From positions 96,529-160,528 of the forward strand of contig CAIRZB010000012.1 of NCBI GenBank assembly GCA_903882935.1: DNA of 64,000 bases, given 5' to 3'. This document shows, in pieces, positions 61,988-64,000 of the stretch (within the stretch, counting starts at the first letter, position 1; each line of letters opens with the position of its first letter). This DNA is from an uncultured Parafilimonas sp. Lineage in GTDB: Bacteria > Bacteroidota > Bacteroidia > Chitinophagales > Chitinophagaceae. The notes beneath the pieces were generated by a model. It was not told the origin of the DNA, made no database searches, and saw only the letters and a list, made by a program, of their open reading frames with translations. The position numbers were made by a program, and so were the translations under genes.

Positions 61988-63091
61988 TTATTTTGAATTG
62001 TAAGCTTTAATAAGGAAGATATTATCTTCAACTTTCTTTATTTGGTCAACCCTTGCCTCACCTCTTAGGTATGAAACAGTCGATATTTTTATCTTTTGCA
62101 CTGAGGTATCCTCTTTCTTAAGTTCTTCAATCAGATCAAATATATTTTTCGCTTTAACGGCAAAAGTAACGCCTTGGGCTTGCGTTTGCCTGCCGGAAAG
62201 AATACCCACAACATCCCCATTTTTATTAAATACCGGCGCGCCTGAGTTGCCCGGGTTGGCATTCAAGTTTAGCTGGCAGCTGGTAGTGTCACCATTAAAC
62301 CCTGAGGCCGCGCTAAGATACCCCATGTTATAAACAATTTCTTCTCTGGGGTACCCAAGGGTGAACAATTCTTCACCTAAATCAACAGTTGATTTTTTGA
62401 TACCATATGGAAGATTGTTTGCCGGCTTATAGTCCTCATCGTCTATTTTCAAAATGGCTATATCCCGCGTACCATCGATTTTGAGAATGTGGGTGGTGAA
62501 TTCTTGGCCTTTACTGTTTACAACAATTGCGCTCTGCCCTTTTAAAACGTGTGCATTTGTTACCAAATACCCCTTGGCGTCAATTAAAAAAGCTGTGCCG
62601 GTGCTTACTGGCTCGCCAATTGCTGTTTTTGGGGTACCACCTTTTTCCTTCTTAAGTATGTTTACCTCATTAATCAACTTGGTAACGGTACCGCTCAATC
62701 GTTCAACTCTGGCTGGGTCCGCCTTAGGCGATAAAGCCGCCACCAAAACACTAATAGTTAATGCCGTAACACCCGCTATGGAAGCAGCAATGGCCGTAAC
62801 CTTTTTATATTTATGGTAAAACTGTACCACTTTACCTTTTAGGGATTGCTCACCGCCTTCATAAATATCCCCTTTCAAAACCATGCTGTTGTGCACGGCC
62901 GCAAGCGTATGTTTAAGGGCGGTGTTATCGGCAAATTCGTCCATCTGGTGTAAAAATAGCTTATGCTCAACCACCATCTGGTCAATCTGCGGGTTGTTCT
63001 TGCGCAGTTGTTTAAAATAGTCCTTTTCCTCGGGCAGCATCTGTCCGGTAAGGTAACGTTCTATGGTATCTAATAACAACAGGTCTTCCAT
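61988..63091 (-). CDS. Membrane protein joining an anti-sigma-like domain to a trypsin-like serine protease
   Basis: From the ATG at 63091, four bases after the sigma factor gene, it has 367 residues. Residues 1-95 are charged and helical (LLLLDTIERYLTGQMLPEEKDYFKQLRKN), like the short N-terminal sigma-binding domains of anti-sigma factors. Residues about 98-120 are one membrane helix (VTAIAASIAGVTALTISVLVAAL). Residues about 160-340 are an S1-type protease with H181 (TNAHV), D210 (TRDIAIL) and S283 (GNSGAP). The topology puts the protease in the periplasm. DegS-like activity on the cognate regulator or on itself is inferred, not shown. Confidence 0.88.
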   Translation of the reverse strand: MEDLLLLDTIERYLTGQMLPEEKDYFKQLRKNNPQIDQMVVEHKLFLHQMDEFADNTALKHTLAAVHNSMVLKGDIYEGGEQSLKGKVVQFYHKYKKVTAIAASIAGVTALTISVLVAALSPKADPARVERLSGTVTKLINEVNILKKEKGGTPKTAIGEPVSTGTAFLIDAKGYLVTNAHVLKGQSAIVVNSKGQEFTTHILKIDGTRDIAILKIDDEDYKPANNLPYGIKKSTVDLGEELFTLGYPREEIVYNMGYLSAASGFNGDTTSCQLNLNANPGNSGAPVFNKNGDVVGILSGRQTQAQGVTFAVKAKNIFDLIEELKKEDTSVQKIKISTVSYLRGEARVDQIKKVEDNIFLIKAYNSK

Positions 63092-63095
63092 CACT

Positions 63096-63707
63096 TTATT
63101 CTCCAATGTTATATTGTGCAAAAAATAGCTTTTTTAACCGCATCAGGCATTTATACTTTTGGTTCTTGGCATTGTCTGCATTGGTGTACCCAAATTCACT
63201 AGCAATCTCCACCATGCCTTTCTTTTGCAAGTAATAGGCTTCTAGCAAACTTTTGCAGGGTTCGCCCAAACTGCCTAGTGCCCTCTCCATTATTGCAAAC
63301 TCGGCATTCCGCTTTTCGTGTATCTCTATGTCCTCTTCCACTGATACCGTTTCTTCCAAGTTTTCTGACTGTACGGTATACCTGCCCATTTGCTGTAACC
63401 GTTTCAGCCAAAGCCGCCTACAAACCGAATACAAATAGGTTTTAATTTGGCAGGTTAACACAAAACTCTCTGTTTTCGCTTTCTCGTATAACGTAATCAT
63501 CGCCTCCTGAAAAACATCACGGGCATCATCATAACTGCCGTTGTTATTTAATATAAAGGCCTGTATCATACTAAAGTTTTCTTTATATATGTTTTCCACA
63601 GCCTTCGTATCATTTTCGGCCAGTCCGCGTAGCAACAATTGTTCGTTTATCTCAGGTTTCACCAATAGTATGTTTTTAATACCCACATTAGGATAAAAGT
63701 AACCCAA
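63096..63707 (-). CDS. ECF-family RNA polymerase sigma factor
   Basis: A 203-residue sigma factor, somewhat longer than the usual 160-190. Region 2: IYKENFSMIQAFILNNNGSYDDARDVFQEAMITLYEKA and QIKTYLYSVCRRLWLKRL; region 4: LGEPCKSLLEAYYLQKKGMVEIASEFGYTNADNAKNQKYKCLMRLKKL. The first residues may be an over-extended start. Cotranscribed with the anti-sigma-like protease gene and closed by the terminator at 61932-61962. Confidence 0.9.
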   Translation of the reverse strand: MGYFYPNVGIKNILLVKPEINEQLLLRGLAENDTKAVENIYKENFSMIQAFILNNNGSYDDARDVFQEAMITLYEKAKTESFVLTCQIKTYLYSVCRRLWLKRLQQMGRYTVQSENLEETVSVEEDIEIHEKRNAEFAIMERALGSLGEPCKSLLEAYYLQKKGMVEIASEFGYTNADNAKNQKYKCLMRLKKLFFAQYNIGE

Positions 63708-63808
63708 AATAGAGCCAAAAAAATTTTATAAAAAAATTCAAGTTTCCCGGGTTACCTTTTTTAAGTGCATGTATTAATTAGCAAATTCACATTAAAACAT
63801 TCACAAAC

Positions 63809-64000
63809 ATGAAAAAAGTATTATTCGTAATCGCCCTTGGCGTTTTCGCTGCTTGCGGTGGTGGTGCAGCTTCTGATGCTAAAACTGATTCAACTAAAAC
63901 TGATTCTTCAGCTATGGCTCCTATGGCTCCTGCTGTTGATTCTGCAAAATTGAAAATGGAAGCTGATTCTACAATGAAAGCTGATTCTATTGCTAAGAAA
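63809..64000 (+). CDS. Low-complexity lipoprotein, incomplete at the window edge
   Basis: The ATG at 63809 opens a frame that stays open to the end of the window (64 codons). MKKVLFVIALGVFAACGGG is a lipoprotein signal with the lipobox Cys at residue 16. The following part is made of Asp/Ser/Thr/Ala/Lys-rich units (DAKTDSTKTDSSAMAPMAP, ADSTMKADSIAKK). Such short lipoproteins are common and abundant in this phylum; function unknown. It is divergent from the sigma factor gene. Confidence 0.75.
   Translation, partial: MKKVLFVIALGVFAACGGGAASDAKTDSTKTDSSAMAPMAPAVDSAKLKMEADSTMKADSIAKK

Noticed and set aside
1..64000. tRNA, rRNA, CRISPR array, insertion sequence, prophage or origin
   Set aside because: Looked for in the gaps by eye; no cloverleaf with a CCA-type end, spaced repeats, transposase or replication gene was recognised. 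A covariance search would be decisive for RNA genes.

Overview
The window looks like a chromosomal segment of a member of Bacteroidota, most like Chitinophagaceae (order Chitinophagales). Evidence: a SusC/SusD pair, many Sec lipoproteins, starts with little Shine-Dalgarno sequence, an exact TTTG-N19-TAnnTTTG promoter, a fused type II chorismate mutase/DAHP synthase, ECF sigma factors, and short AroC and GyrA-like ParC proteins of the kind found in this phylum. I saw no rRNA, tRNA, CRISPR array, transposase, phage gene or replication origin. The first and last genes are cut by the window edges.

0-15.5 kb: an incomplete FAD oxidoreductase and an OmpA-family protein precede a large aromatic amino acid cluster: pheA, an aminotransferase and tyrA, then (after a DEAD-box helicase and a DUF2695 protein) DAHP synthase/chorismate mutase, an acidic protein of unknown function, aroB, a small conserved protein, aroA, aroC and a DUF952 protein. 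In front of pheA lies what reads as a complete ribosome-mediated attenuator: a consensus promoter, a 30-residue leader peptide containing YSYFFYFFFYYFF, a 13-bp antiterminator helix, a competing 1:2 helix and an intrinsic terminator with eight T. This is the strongest finding. The cluster is also littered with short palindromic GC-rich repeats, several of which run in frame into the proteins.

15.5-28.8 kb: small unknown proteins and lipoproteins; a TsdA-like dihaem cytochrome followed by a secreted DsrE-like protein and an ornithine cyclodeaminase-family enzyme; a class C beta-lactamase-like hydrolase; VOC and DinB proteins; a probable minus-strand operon of YHYH lipoprotein, YwqK-like protein and Sco1/SenC copper protein; and parC.

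28.7-41.3 kb: a surface polysaccharide region (five GT2 glycosyltransferases, one GT14-like transferase, a Wzx-like flippase, an acyltransferase and a sugar-phosphate transferase fused to a degenerate receiver domain). Inside it sits an Rsb-like partner-switching module (receiver-PP2C phosphatase, STAS protein, HATPase kinase). An attC-like imperfect palindrome directly follows the flippase.

41.3-50.3 kb: a signalling block with two receiver-only proteins, a cupin anti-sigma-like protein, an NtrC-type activator, a PAS-PAS-kinase-receiver-Hpt hybrid kinase, an ECF sigma factor with a membrane partner, and a membrane-anchored AraC regulator.

50.6-64 kb: a SusC/SusD pair followed, not by a glycosidase, but by an exported PTP-like phosphatase; a second TonB-dependent receptor; a Tat-exported Gfo/Idh/MocA oxidoreductase; a lipoprotein; an ECF sigma factor paired with a protein that joins an anti-sigma-like N-terminus, one membrane helix and a trypsin-like protease; and the beginning of a low-complexity lipoprotein.
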